From Oscillospiraceae bacterium (GTDB lineage: Bacteria; Bacillota; Clostridia; Oscillospirales; Acutalibacteraceae): a stretch of DNA of 64,000 nucleotides. The position numbers and the translations under genes are program-made. Below the pieces are notes generated by a model. That model searched no databases, was not told the origin of the DNA, and saw nothing but the letters and a program-made list of their open reading frames with translations. The DNA is taken from contig CADBQU010000024.1 in NCBI GenBank assembly GCA_902796905.1, positions 1 to 64,000 of the forward strand, written 5' to 3'. Shown here one piece after another: positions 34,533-42,742 of the stretch. Numbering within the stretch: the first letter of the stretch is position 1; each line of letters opens with the position of its first letter.

Positions 34533-34789
34533 TATATGTTTAACAAAATAATAATTAATAATATACGGTAAATATACGGTAAAAACAATAAAAATAATAT
34601 ACGGTGTTTTTTATAAAAAATAAAAAACGGTACCGATATTTTGGTTTATTAAATATTTTAATTTATTAAAGCCGCAATTTTAAGTAATGATTGCTTTGGT
34701 AAAATAAAGTTTAAAGTGTTGTAGGGCTTTGCGGCAATAAAAAACATTTTTTGCCTAAAAAACCTTTGTTTTTATCAATTTTAATACTA

Positions 34790-34818
34790 TTTACAATGTA
34801 AAATATTTTTGGTATAAT
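34790..34818 (+). promoter_or_regulatory. Promoter of the dnaD-dnaC operon
   Basis: TTTACA (34790-34795) and TATAAT (34813-34818) with a 17-base spacer. It lies about 25 bases before the TTG start of dnaD. Upstream, 34559-34606 holds three copies of ATATACGGTA of unknown role. Confidence 0.8.
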
Positions 34819-34842
34819 GTTGTTTAAAAGGGAGGGTATCGC

Positions 34843-35856
34843 TTGAATTATAAAATTAACCCTTTAAAGTTAACGTCCGCCTTTATGCTGCCGGCGGAAT
34901 TAACCGAAAAACACTTAAAGCTTATAGGTGAAATTCCGCTCAAAGTTATGCTTTGGGTTTATAAAAATGCGGGTTTTGACCCAATAGACCAAAAAAAAAT
35001 AAGCAAGGCGCTTAATATTTCCGAAAGCGATGTTGGCGACTCTTTGGGCTTTTTGGCAGAACTGGGATATTTAAATGCCGAAGCTTTAAACGCAAAAGAA
35101 TTAAATACCGGCGTAAATTCCGCTTTGGGAGTTGCCGAAAACGAAGAAAAAAATGCGGTTTTAAAAAATAAAAAACCCACAAGGGAAGATATATTAAACC
35201 TTGCGGCAAACGACGAAAACGTCAAATTTATTTTAGCCGAGGCCCAAACGAAATTCGGCAGGCTTTTGCGCCAAAACGAAATTGCCACTTTGGTTTGGCT
35301 TTATGCGGACGAGGGTATGGATACGGCAGTTTTGCTTATGGCTATAGATTACGCCGTTAACAGCGGCAAAGGTACTATAGGATATATTGAAAAACTGGCG
35401 GTGGACTGGATAAATAACGGAGTGGATACCATTTCCGCAGCGGAGGAAAGAATATCGCTACTTTTGGCTAAAAAGGACGCCTGGCGAACCATAAGCGGCG
35501 TTTTTGGATTTAAATCGCGCAATCCAAGCAAAAAAGAGAACGAGCTTAGTTACAAATGGGTTTATACATATTCTTTTGATAAAAAGGTTTTAAAAGAGGC
35601 ATACGACAGAACGGTAGACAGCCTTTCGGAATTTAACATTAAATATGTTGATAAAATTTTAGAAAACTGGCACAAAGCAGGTCTTAAAACCTTAACCGAC
35701 ATTTTAAACTACGAAGAAAAAGAAAAGGAACAAAAAGGAAAAAATAAGCCTACCGAAAAAAGCAAAGAGAACGCAAAAAAAATTAAAACGGATAAAACCT
35801 ACGCTTCTTACAATAAAGAAAAATTTAAAAATAAATTAAGCGAAGATTATAATTAA
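34843..35856 (+). CDS. dnaD: DnaD-family primosome protein
   Basis: DnaD/DnaB-type proteins of Firmicutes help DnaC/DnaI load the replicative helicase. The 337-residue product starts with TTG (GGGAGGG 8 bases upstream), has an N-terminal winged-helix region (about 1-85) and two DnaB_2/DnaD C-terminal-type repeats (about 118-195 and 225-285; the second contains YKWVYTYSFDKKVLKEAYDR), then a Lys-rich tail. The DnaC loader follows after 12 bases. Confidence 0.88.
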   Translation: MNYKINPLKLTSAFMLPAELTEKHLKLIGEIPLKVMLWVYKNAGFDPIDQKKISKALNISESDVGDSLGFLAELGYLNAEALNAKELNTGVNSALGVAENEEKNAVLKNKKPTREDILNLAANDENVKFILAEAQTKFGRLLRQNEIATLVWLYADEGMDTAVLLMAIDYAVNSGKGTIGYIEKLAVDWINNGVDTISAAEERISLLLAKKDAWRTISGVFGFKSRNPSKKENELSYKWVYTYSFDKKVLKEAYDRTVDSLSEFNIKYVDKILENWHKAGLKTLTDILNYEEKEKEQKGKNKPTEKSKENAKKIKTDKTYASYNKEKFKNKLSEDYN

Positions 35857-35868
35857 GGAGGGATTTTT

Positions 35869-36840
35869 ATGTATAAAAAAGCCGTATACGAAAAGGCGGT
35901 TGACGAAATAGTTAAAAATGCCAAGCATAAAAAAGCGTTATACAACGAACAAAAATTAAATATTTACAAAGAAAATCCCGAACTTTCCGAAATAGATGAG
36001 ATTTTATTGGCGTTGGGACCGAAAATAGGTTTGGCGGCAATTTCGGGGAATAAAAAATTACTTACGGAATACAAAGAAAAAGCCAAAGCGCTTTCCGATA
36101 AAAAAGAAGCGGTGCTTAAAAAATATCCGGATTTTAAAATGGTTTATAATTGCAAAAAATGCGAGGATACGGGATATATTAACGGCGCTTACTGCTTTTG
36201 CGTTTACGAAAAAGCAAAGCAGATTGCAAAGGAAGAATTTTTGGCGGAAAACTGTTGTGAAGAGTTTACTTTTGAAAATTTTGATTTAAAATATTATCCC
36301 GAAACGGTACGCGCGGGAGTAACAAAAATTTTTGAGTTTGTAAAAAATTACGCTTTAAACTTTAATACTTTTGGTAAAAACTCAAAAGAAAGCCAAGGCA
36401 AAAGCTCTGCCCCCAGCGGAAATCTTTTATTTATGGGCGGAACGGGATTAGGCAAAACGCATCTTTCTTTAAGTATTGCAAATGTTGTAATAAACAAAGG
36501 GTACGGTGTTTTATACGGCTCGGCGGATAATCTTTTAAGAGGCGCCGAAAAAGAATATTTCAGTTTTTCAAACAACAGCGAAAAAACGGATGAGCTTTTA
36601 AATACCGATTTGCTTATAATAGATGATTTGGGAGCGGAATTTAAAACAAAGTATACTCAAAGCATAGTGTACAATGTTATAAACACAAGAATTTTAAAGA
36701 AAAAGCCCACGGTTATAAGCACAAATTTAACCATAGATGAATTGGAAGAAATATACACGCCGAGAATTGCCTCCAGAATTATAGGTAATTTTACGGTTAA
36801 AGAATTACGGGGCGAAGATATTCGTCAGTTAAAACTGTAA
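35869..36840 (+). CDS. dnaC: DnaC/DnaI-type helicase loader
   Basis: The 323-residue product has a zinc-binding N-terminal region with CKKCEDTG and CFC (about 87-107), an AAA+ ATPase domain with Walker A MGGTGLGKTH, Walker B LLIIDDLGAEF and sensor STNLTIDEL. This is the pattern of the DnaI/DnaC helicase loader rather than an IstB transposition protein, as no transposase is near. It is co-transcribed with dnaD, its functional partner. Confidence 0.88.
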   Translation: MYKKAVYEKAVDEIVKNAKHKKALYNEQKLNIYKENPELSEIDEILLALGPKIGLAAISGNKKLLTEYKEKAKALSDKKEAVLKKYPDFKMVYNCKKCEDTGYINGAYCFCVYEKAKQIAKEEFLAENCCEEFTFENFDLKYYPETVRAGVTKIFEFVKNYALNFNTFGKNSKESQGKSSAPSGNLLFMGGTGLGKTHLSLSIANVVINKGYGVLYGSADNLLRGAEKEYFSFSNNSEKTDELLNTDLLIIDDLGAEFKTKYTQSIVYNVINTRILKKKPTVISTNLTIDELEEIYTPRIASRIIGNFTVKELRGEDIRQLKL

Positions 36841-36844
36841 ATAA

Positions 36845-36941
36845 GGGCGGCGAAGCCCCCAAAAACAATTTTTGTTTTTGGGGCAAAAGCTTTTTTAAAA
36901 AAAGCTTTTGCAAAGCCCAAAGGGCTTTGGGCTTGCCGCCC
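36845..36941. repeat. Intergenic cloverleaf palindrome 12
   Basis: Outer stem GGGCGGC...AAGCCC / GGGCTTGCCGCCC encloses CCCAAAAACAA, GCAAAAGCTTTTTT and AAAGCCC arms in the reversed order A-B-C. It begins 5 bases after the dnaC stop. Confidence 0.9.
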
Positions 36942-37063
36942 GTAACGCAAAAAAATAAATATAATTACAAATAAAAACAAAAATAAAAATAAAAAGTACA
37001 ATAAATTTAAAACTATAAAATTATATTACAGAATTATACTATAAAACTAAAAAATTATGCATT

Positions 37064-37990
37064 ATGAAAAGATATTATTCCGCAAACGATTATTTTAAAA
37101 AAGTTTTTGTTAATAAAGAAAACGGGGTTAAAAACAACCCTCAAAAAATTTATAAAATTGCAATAAACGCGGGCTTTACCTGCCCTAACAGAGACGGAAC
37201 AAAGGCTTACGGCGGATGTATTTTTTGCAAAAACGGTTCGGGAGATTTTGCAAAAAGCGGAACGGATATAAAAACACAAATAAAAGAAGCCAAAGCGCTT
37301 ATAAATAAAAAAGCGGGACAAAACGCAAAATATATTTGTTATTTGCAGGCATTCAGCAATACTTACAGCAGTATAGAACATTTAGAAAAAATTTACAGGG
37401 AATGTTTAAGCGACGAAGAAACCGTTGCGATTTCAATTGCCACAAGACCCGATTGCATAAGCCGAGAAACAGCAAACCTTTTAGGCGCCTTAAACAAAGA
37501 AAAGCCTATATTTGTTGAATTGGGACTTCAAACTTCAAACGAAGAAACCGCAAAAATAATAAACCGTAATTTTACAAACGAAGAATATGTTTCGGCGGTA
37601 AAGCTTTTAAAAGAAAACGGTATAAACGTAATTACCCACATTATTATAGGTCTTTTAAACGAAACGGCAGAGGACAATTTAAAAACGCTTAAGTTTGTAA
37701 CCGATAATAAAAGCGACGGAGTTAAATTTCAGCTTTTACATATTTTAAAAGGTACGCCCTTAGAAAAAATGCAGCAAAAAACGCTTTCAAAAGAAGAATA
37801 TTTTTATATTTTGGGAGTTTTAATAAATCATACGCCTAAAAATACGGTAATACACCGTTTAACGGGCGACGGCAATAAAAAGTACTTACTGGCTCCTTTA
37901 TGGAGCGCAAATAAAAAGGACGTTTTAAACAGCTTAAATATTTATTTGGAGCAAAATAACATAATACAGGGAAAAGATTATGTTGAATAA
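37064..37990 (+). CDS. TIGR01212-family radical SAM protein (YhcC-like)
   Basis: The 308-residue product has a radical-SAM cluster motif in the TIGR01212 form, C(x11)C(x2)C: TCPNRDGT...GGCIFC (about 42-57), then YLQAFSNTYS and GLQTSNEETA. The family's reaction is unknown. The ribosome site is weak. The QueG-like gene overlaps its last 11 bases. Confidence 0.85.
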   Translation: MKRYYSANDYFKKVFVNKENGVKNNPQKIYKIAINAGFTCPNRDGTKAYGGCIFCKNGSGDFAKSGTDIKTQIKEAKALINKKAGQNAKYICYLQAFSNTYSSIEHLEKIYRECLSDEETVAISIATRPDCISRETANLLGALNKEKPIFVELGLQTSNEETAKIINRNFTNEEYVSAVKLLKENGINVITHIIIGLLNETAEDNLKTLKFVTDNKSDGVKFQLLHILKGTPLEKMQQKTLSKEEYFYILGVLINHTPKNTVIHRLTGDGNKKYLLAPLWSANKKDVLNSLNIYLEQNNIIQGKDYVE

Positions 37991-38840
37991 CAACGATAAA
38001 AATCAAAAAAATCAAAAAAATCAAAACATTAAAATTGCCGAATGCAGGGAAAGCCAAAACAATAAAAAAATTAAAGAGCTTTATGAAGAAATAAGCAAAA
38101 AAGTAGACTTGCCTTTTGGTTTTTGCAGTATTAAAAATATAGGAACACCTAAAATTGTAAGAAGCAAAAGAGGAGATTTTATAAGCGCCGTTTTGTTTTT
38201 GTTTCCCTATAAAGTAAAAAACGAAAGGCCTAAAAATATTTCCCGTTATGCGGCAGTACCGGATTATCATAATTATATAATTCCGTTTTTAAAAGAAATC
38301 GCAACGGATTTAAATATAAAATTTGCTCCTTTTAATTTTAAAGCGTACAGCGATTATACTCCGGTTTTAGAAGCTAAGGCCGCAGGATTTGCGGGACTTG
38401 GAAGTATAGGAAAAAACGGATTGCTTATAAACGAAAAATACGGCAGTTTTTGCTTTATAGGCAGTATTTTAACGGATATGGATTTGCCGAACAGTAAAAG
38501 CGGTTTAACCTATTGCAACAATTGCGGTTTATGTTTAAAAAACTGTCCGGTAAACTTAAATAAAGAAATTTGCGTTTCGGATATTTCACAAAAAAAGCAG
38601 GATTTAACGGACTCGGAAATTAAGCTTTTAAAAAAAGCGGGGTCTTGCTTTGGGTGCGATATTTGCCAAGAGGTTTGCCCTTTAAATAAAAATACCAAAC
38701 TTACTAAAATAAGCTTTTTTATAAACGGTTATAGGGATGAATATATTTTAAACGAAGACAGCGCCGGCAGAGCTTACAATTGGCGAAGCGAGGATATAAT
38801 AAAAAGGAATTTTAAATTACTGGCAAAAAAAACGCCGTAG
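37980..38840 (+). CDS. QueG-like 4Fe-4S reductase
   Basis: The 286-residue product resembles the epoxyqueuosine reductase QueG: DYTPVLEAKAAGFAGLGSIGKNG (key Asp and the cobalamin-binding region), then two ferredoxin clusters CNNCGLCLKNCP and CFGCDICQEVCP. It is shorter than QueG (about 380) and lacks the C-terminal HEAT part. With queT and its riboswitch in this window, a role in queuosine making is likely but a related QueG-like reductase cannot be excluded. The N-terminus has three 9-base AAAAATCAA repeats giving NQKNQKNQN. Confidence 0.78.
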   Translation: MLNNNDKNQKNQKNQNIKIAECRESQNNKKIKELYEEISKKVDLPFGFCSIKNIGTPKIVRSKRGDFISAVLFLFPYKVKNERPKNISRYAAVPDYHNYIIPFLKEIATDLNIKFAPFNFKAYSDYTPVLEAKAAGFAGLGSIGKNGLLINEKYGSFCFIGSILTDMDLPNSKSGLTYCNNCGLCLKNCPVNLNKEICVSDISQKKQDLTDSEIKLLKKAGSCFGCDICQEVCPLNKNTKLTKISFFINGYRDEYILNEDSAGRAYNWRSEDIIKRNFKLLAKKTP

Positions 38841-38848
38841 GCGTTTTA
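38831..38848 (+). terminator. Terminator overlapping the QueG-like stop
   Basis: AACGCC-GTA-GGCGTT, followed by TTTAAT; the TAG stop codon of the gene lies in its loop and stem. Confidence 0.7.
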
Positions 38849-38983
38849 ATGATAATATTTTTTGTTTTGCGTCAAAAGGGTTTTCGGTCCGATTTGCCGT
38901 AAAAAAACAAGAAACAAAAAATACAAAACACAGAATATAAAAATATAAAAAATAATACAAAAATAAAAAATAAGGAATAAAAA

Positions 38984-39439
38984 ATGGAACCTATTAAAAA
39001 AATAACCTCCTTTACGGTAGACCATACCAAGCTTTTAGAAGGAATGTATATAAGCCGTAAAGACGGAGATATAACCACATTCGATTTAAGAACCCGCAAG
39101 CCCAACAAAGGCGATTATATGGATAACTTAACAATGCATTCGGTGGAGCATATGTTGGCTACTTTTTTAAGGAACGGAGAACTGAAAGACGATATTATAT
39201 ATTTCGGTCCCATGGGGTGCTGCACCGGCTTTTATTTGCTGGTAAAAAATGCGGAGCCCGAAAAAGTAAAAGAGGTTTTAATAAAAGCTTTAAAAGATAC
39301 AACGGAATTTAACGGAGAGGTTTTCGGCGCAAGCGAAAAGGAATGCGGAAATTACAAAATGCTAAGCCTTAAAGCCGCAAAAACCGAAGCCGAAAGGTAT
39401 TTAAAAATTTTAGAAAACACAAATACGTTTAATTATTAA
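38984..39439 (+). CDS. luxS: S-ribosylhomocysteine lyase LuxS
   Basis: LuxS cleaves S-ribosylhomocysteine to homocysteine and DPD, the precursor of autoinducer 2. The 151-residue product has metal ligands HSVEH (about 55-59) and the Cys in KECGNY (about 126), and the catalytic Cys in GPMGCCTGF. Length is typical. AAGGA precedes the ATG. It is followed by alr after 31 bases, perhaps in one transcript. Confidence 0.96.
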   Translation: MEPIKKITSFTVDHTKLLEGMYISRKDGDITTFDLRTRKPNKGDYMDNLTMHSVEHMLATFLRNGELKDDIIYFGPMGCCTGFYLLVKNAEPEKVKEVLIKALKDTTEFNGEVFGASEKECGNYKMLSLKAAKTEAERYLKILENTNTFNY

Positions 39440-39470
39440 TTAAAAAAACAAACCAAAGGAGATTTTAAAT

Positions 39471-40637
39471 ATGCAGGGAAAACGCACCTGGGCCGAAATA
39501 GATTTAGACGCTTTAAATTATAATGTTTCGGAAATAAAAAAACATATAAAAACCGGGGAGTTTATGGCGGTGGTTAAGGCCGACGCCTACGGACACGGAG
39601 CGGCGGTTGTTGCCCCCTATTTGGAAAAATTGGGTATAAATTATTTTGCGGTTTCAAATATAGAAGAGGCCGAAGAATTAAGAAGAGCCGGCGTGGTGGG
39701 CGAAATTTTAATTTTGGGTTATACCGACGTTGACCTTGCCATAGAGCTTTTTGAACAAAATATTATTCAATCGGTTTTTTCGCTTTCTTACGCCAAAGCT
39801 TTAAATGCCGCGGCAAAAAAGGTGGGCGTTAAAATTTCGGTGCATTTAAAAATAGACAGCGGTATGGGCAGAATAGGCTTTAACTGCCGAAACGAGGAAA
39901 TCATAAATTCTTCTTCCGACGAAATGGCGGAGGTTGCAAAGCTTTCCAATTTGGTGGTAAAAGGAGCGTTTACTCATTTTTCGGTTGCGGACAGCGAAGA
40001 GCCCGAAAACAAGCAATATACAAAAATGCAGTACAATAACTTTTTAAAGGGAGCCGAAAGCTTTAAAGTAAAAACCGGCAAAAATATTATTCTGCATTGC
40101 TGTAATTCTGCCGGTACGGTTTTAAATACCGATATGCAGCTTAGCTTAAACCGTATAGGAATAATTATGTACGGCTTAACTCCCGATGTTTCTTTAAATT
40201 TACCTTTAAATTTAAAACCCGTTATGAGTTTTCATACGGTAATTTCGCAAATAAAACATATTTCAAAAGGAGATTTTATAAGCTACGGACGCACCTTTAA
40301 AGCCGAAAAAGATATGGTTTTGGCTACTGTTCCCGTAGGTTATGCCGATGGCTTCAGAAGAGAATTAAGCAATAAAGGATATGTTTTAATAAACGGCAAA
40401 AAAGCAAATATTGTAGGCAGAATTTGCATGGATCAGGCTATGGTTGATATAACTGAAATTAAGGCTGACGAAGGCGATAATGTTACGATTTTCGGTAAAG
40501 ATTTACCGGTAGAGCAAATAGCAGATTGGTGCCATACAATAAATTATGAAATTGTTTGCGGAATTTCAAGAAGGGTTCCGAGATTATATTTAAAACATGG
40601 AAAAATTGTAAGAATAGAAAATTATATTATAGGGTAA
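39471..40637 (+). CDS. alr: Alanine racemase
   Basis: Alr makes D-alanine for peptidoglycan. The 388-residue product has the PLP-lysine motif AVVKADAYGHGA (Lys about 35), GRIGFNCR, RIGIIMYG, GYADGFRR and the C-terminal catalytic Tyr region VGRICMDQ. AAAGGAG precedes the ATG. Two adjacent cloverleaf repeats follow it. Confidence 0.97.
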   Translation: MQGKRTWAEIDLDALNYNVSEIKKHIKTGEFMAVVKADAYGHGAAVVAPYLEKLGINYFAVSNIEEAEELRRAGVVGEILILGYTDVDLAIELFEQNIIQSVFSLSYAKALNAAAKKVGVKISVHLKIDSGMGRIGFNCRNEEIINSSSDEMAEVAKLSNLVVKGAFTHFSVADSEEPENKQYTKMQYNNFLKGAESFKVKTGKNIILHCCNSAGTVLNTDMQLSLNRIGIIMYGLTPDVSLNLPLNLKPVMSFHTVISQIKHISKGDFISYGRTFKAEKDMVLATVPVGYADGFRRELSNKGYVLINGKKANIVGRICMDQAMVDITEIKADEGDNVTIFGKDLPVEQIADWCHTINYEIVCGISRRVPRLYLKHGKIVRIENYIIG

Positions 40638-40651
40638 ACAGTTGATTTTCT

Positions 40652-40739
40652 GCCGAACGCACAAAATCTAAAATTGTATTTTAGATTTTGCCGAAAAGCT
40701 TTGCTTTTCGGTTAACCCTTTGGGTTAAGTGCGTTCGGC
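40652..40739. repeat. Intergenic cloverleaf palindrome 13 (divergent arms)
   Basis: Perfect 11-bp outer stem GCCGAACGCAC/GTGCGTTCGGC encloses AAAATCTAAAAT, GCCGAAAAGC and TTAACCC arms. The sequence differs from the main group but the fold is the same. TTTTG follows, so it may end the alr transcript. Confidence 0.85.
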
Positions 40740-40784
40740 TTTTGTTTTTTAAAAATAAGGAATAAAAAATAAGGGTTTAGTAAT

Positions 40785-40872
40785 GCGGCGAGCCGCCGAA
40801 AACAAAAATTGTTTTCGGCGCAAAAGCTTTAAAAGCTTTTGCCAAAGCCCTACGGGCTTTGGGGCTCGCCGC
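40785..40872. repeat. Intergenic cloverleaf palindrome 14
   Basis: Outer stem GCGGCGAGCC/GGCTCGCCGC encloses CCGAAAACAA, GCAAAAGCTTT and AAAGCCC arms (order A-B-C). It lies 45 bases from copy 13, so this is the closest pair of the main family. Confidence 0.88.
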
Positions 40873-40883
40873 CCGGCGTAAAA

Positions 40884-40920
40884 CCAAAAAAATCTCCCCG
40901 ATTAAATTTAATCGGGGAGA
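40884..40920 (-). terminator. Terminator of the hydrogenase locus
   Basis: A perfect 28-base palindrome (TCTCCCCGATTAAA and its complement, 40893-40920) is followed on the minus strand by seven Ts (40886-40892). Confidence 0.9.
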
Positions 40921-40923
40921 AAA

Positions 40924-40979
40924 TTTTTATGGGTTTGTTTTTATGGGTTTGTTTTTATGGGTTTATATTTATGGGTTTA
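40924..40979. repeat. 14-bp tandem repeat (4 units)
   Basis: TTTTTATGGGTTTG occurs twice, then TTTTTATGGGTTTA and TATTTATGGGTTTA, end to end. The last unit overlaps the hndD stop codon. It lies between that stop and the terminator, so it belongs to the 3' untranslated end. Confidence 0.85.
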
Positions 40980-42725
40980 TTTTTCAAAATCCTTTGAACG
41001 GTCTACATAAGAAGTATGCAAAATCTCGTGAGCTCTGTGGCTTCCGGGTTTTTCCAAATATTCTTCGTAAAGCTTTTTAATCATGGGATTTTCGTGGGAT
41101 TTTCTTATTTTGTTTGCCGCGTCGTCGTTATATAACGCTTTGGCTCTTAAAGCTTTCAAATCCGTAAAGTTTCTTACCGAAGCCGGCTGGGTAGGCTGTC
41201 CGCCGCCGTTTACGCAGCCGCCGGGGCAACCCATAATTTCAATAAAGTGGAACTGTTCGCCACCTTTTACTCTTTCAAGTAAAACGTTTGCCGCCGCCGC
41301 GCCCGAAGCCACGGCAACTTTAATATCCGTTCCGTTAACATTAAGGGTGGCTTCTTTAATGGGAGCCGTGCCTCTTACAACGTCAAAATCAACATTTTCC
41401 AACGGTTTGTTTGTAAGCGTTTCAACTGCCGTTCTTAAAGCGGCTTCCATAACGCCGCCGGTAGCGCCGAATATAACGCCGGCGCCCGAAGATTCTCCCA
41501 AAGGATTATCAAAGTCTTCGTCCGGTAATAAGTTAAAATTAATACCGGCTTTGTTAATCATTCTTGCAAGCTCTCTGGTTGTAAGCGATATATCAACATC
41601 CGGAATACCGTTTCCGGCAGCGGATTGGTCATCTCTTCCAACTTCAAACTTTTTGGCGGTACAAGGCATTATGGATACCGAGAAAATATTTTTCGGGTCT
41701 ATGCCGTTCTTTTCGGCATACCAGGTTTTTATAATTGCACCGAACATCTGTTGCGGAGATTTACAGCTTGAAAGATTTTCAAGTAATTCGGGATGGTAAA
41801 TTTCGCAGAATTTTATCCAGCCCGGAGAACAGGAAGTAATAAGCGGAAGCTTGCCGCCGTTTTTAACCCTTTCAATAAATTCGTGGGCCTCTTCCATAAT
41901 TGTAAGGTCAGCAGAAAAGTCTGTATCAAAAACCTTGTCAAAGCCTAATCTTCTTAAAGCGGAAACCATTTTCCCCGTAACGTTTGTGCCTACGGGGTTA
42001 TCAAAGCATTCGCCCAAAGTAGCCCTTATAGAAGGCGCGGTTTGTACAATTACAACCTTTTCGGGGTCGGCTATGGCGTTAAACACCTCTTGGGTTTGGT
42101 CTTTTTCGTATAATGCTCCGGTAGGACAGGAAACTATGCACTGTCCGCAGGAAATACAGGCGGAAGTATTTAAATCTTCTTCAAAGGCACAGCCTATAGA
42201 GGTGTTAAAGCCTCTGTTTCGGGTGCCTATAACACCTACATACTGATTGCGGCAGGCGCCTACGCATCTGCGGCATAAAATACATTTGTTGTTGTCTCTT
42301 ACCATATGCGGCGCCGAAGTATCCAATTTGTAATGATTTCTAACGCCGTCGTATTTCATTTCGTTTTCAACGCCCAAATCGTGAGATAAGCTTTGAAGCT
42401 CGCATTTGCCGCTTCTTACGCAAGAAAGACATTTGCGTTCGTGTATTGATAAAAGCAATTCCAAAGTTTTTTTGCGTGATTCCAAAACCTTAGGTGTATT
42501 TGTAAAAACTTCCATTCCTTCGTTTACGGGGTAAACGCAGGCGGCTACCAAAGAACGCGCGCCTTTAACCTCTACAACGCACATTCTGCACGCGCCTATT
42601 TCGTTTATATCCTTTAAATAGCATAAAGTGGGAATATCTATTCCGCAGGAACGCGCGGCTTCTAAAATTGTGCTGCCCTCGGGTACAGAAAGGGGCATAC
42701 CGTTTATTTTAATATTTACTGCCAT
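40977..42725 (-). CDS. hndD: Catalytic [FeFe] hydrogenase subunit (HndD/HydA type)
   Basis: The 582-residue product has an N-terminal [2Fe-2S] domain (CGIDIPTLCYL...CRMC), a His-Cys3 cluster segment, two [4Fe-4S] clusters (CILCRRCVGAC; CISCGQCIVSCP) and an H-cluster domain with TSCSPGW, MPCTAKKFE and EIMGCPGGCVNGGG: all three signature motifs are intact. It makes or consumes H2 and in the family works with NADH and ferredoxin in an electron-bifurcating complex with the next two genes. AAGGAG precedes the ATG. Confidence 0.95.
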   Translation of the reverse strand: MAVNIKINGMPLSVPEGSTILEAARSCGIDIPTLCYLKDINEIGACRMCVVEVKGARSLVAACVYPVNEGMEVFTNTPKVLESRKKTLELLLSIHERKCLSCVRSGKCELQSLSHDLGVENEMKYDGVRNHYKLDTSAPHMVRDNNKCILCRRCVGACRNQYVGVIGTRNRGFNTSIGCAFEEDLNTSACISCGQCIVSCPTGALYEKDQTQEVFNAIADPEKVVIVQTAPSIRATLGECFDNPVGTNVTGKMVSALRRLGFDKVFDTDFSADLTIMEEAHEFIERVKNGGKLPLITSCSPGWIKFCEIYHPELLENLSSCKSPQQMFGAIIKTWYAEKNGIDPKNIFSVSIMPCTAKKFEVGRDDQSAAGNGIPDVDISLTTRELARMINKAGINFNLLPDEDFDNPLGESSGAGVIFGATGGVMEAALRTAVETLTNKPLENVDFDVVRGTAPIKEATLNVNGTDIKVAVASGAAAANVLLERVKGGEQFHFIEIMGCPGGCVNGGGQPTQPASVRNFTDLKALRAKALYNDDAANKIRKSHENPMIKKLYEEYLEKPGSHRAHEILHTSYVDRSKDFEK

Positions 42726-42742
42726 TATTTTAAGCTCCTTTC

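Noticed and set aside
35869-36840. IstB-type transposition helper
   Set aside because: The AAA+ part is similar, but the N-terminal zinc domain and the dnaD neighbour fit a helicase loader; no IstA-like gene is present.
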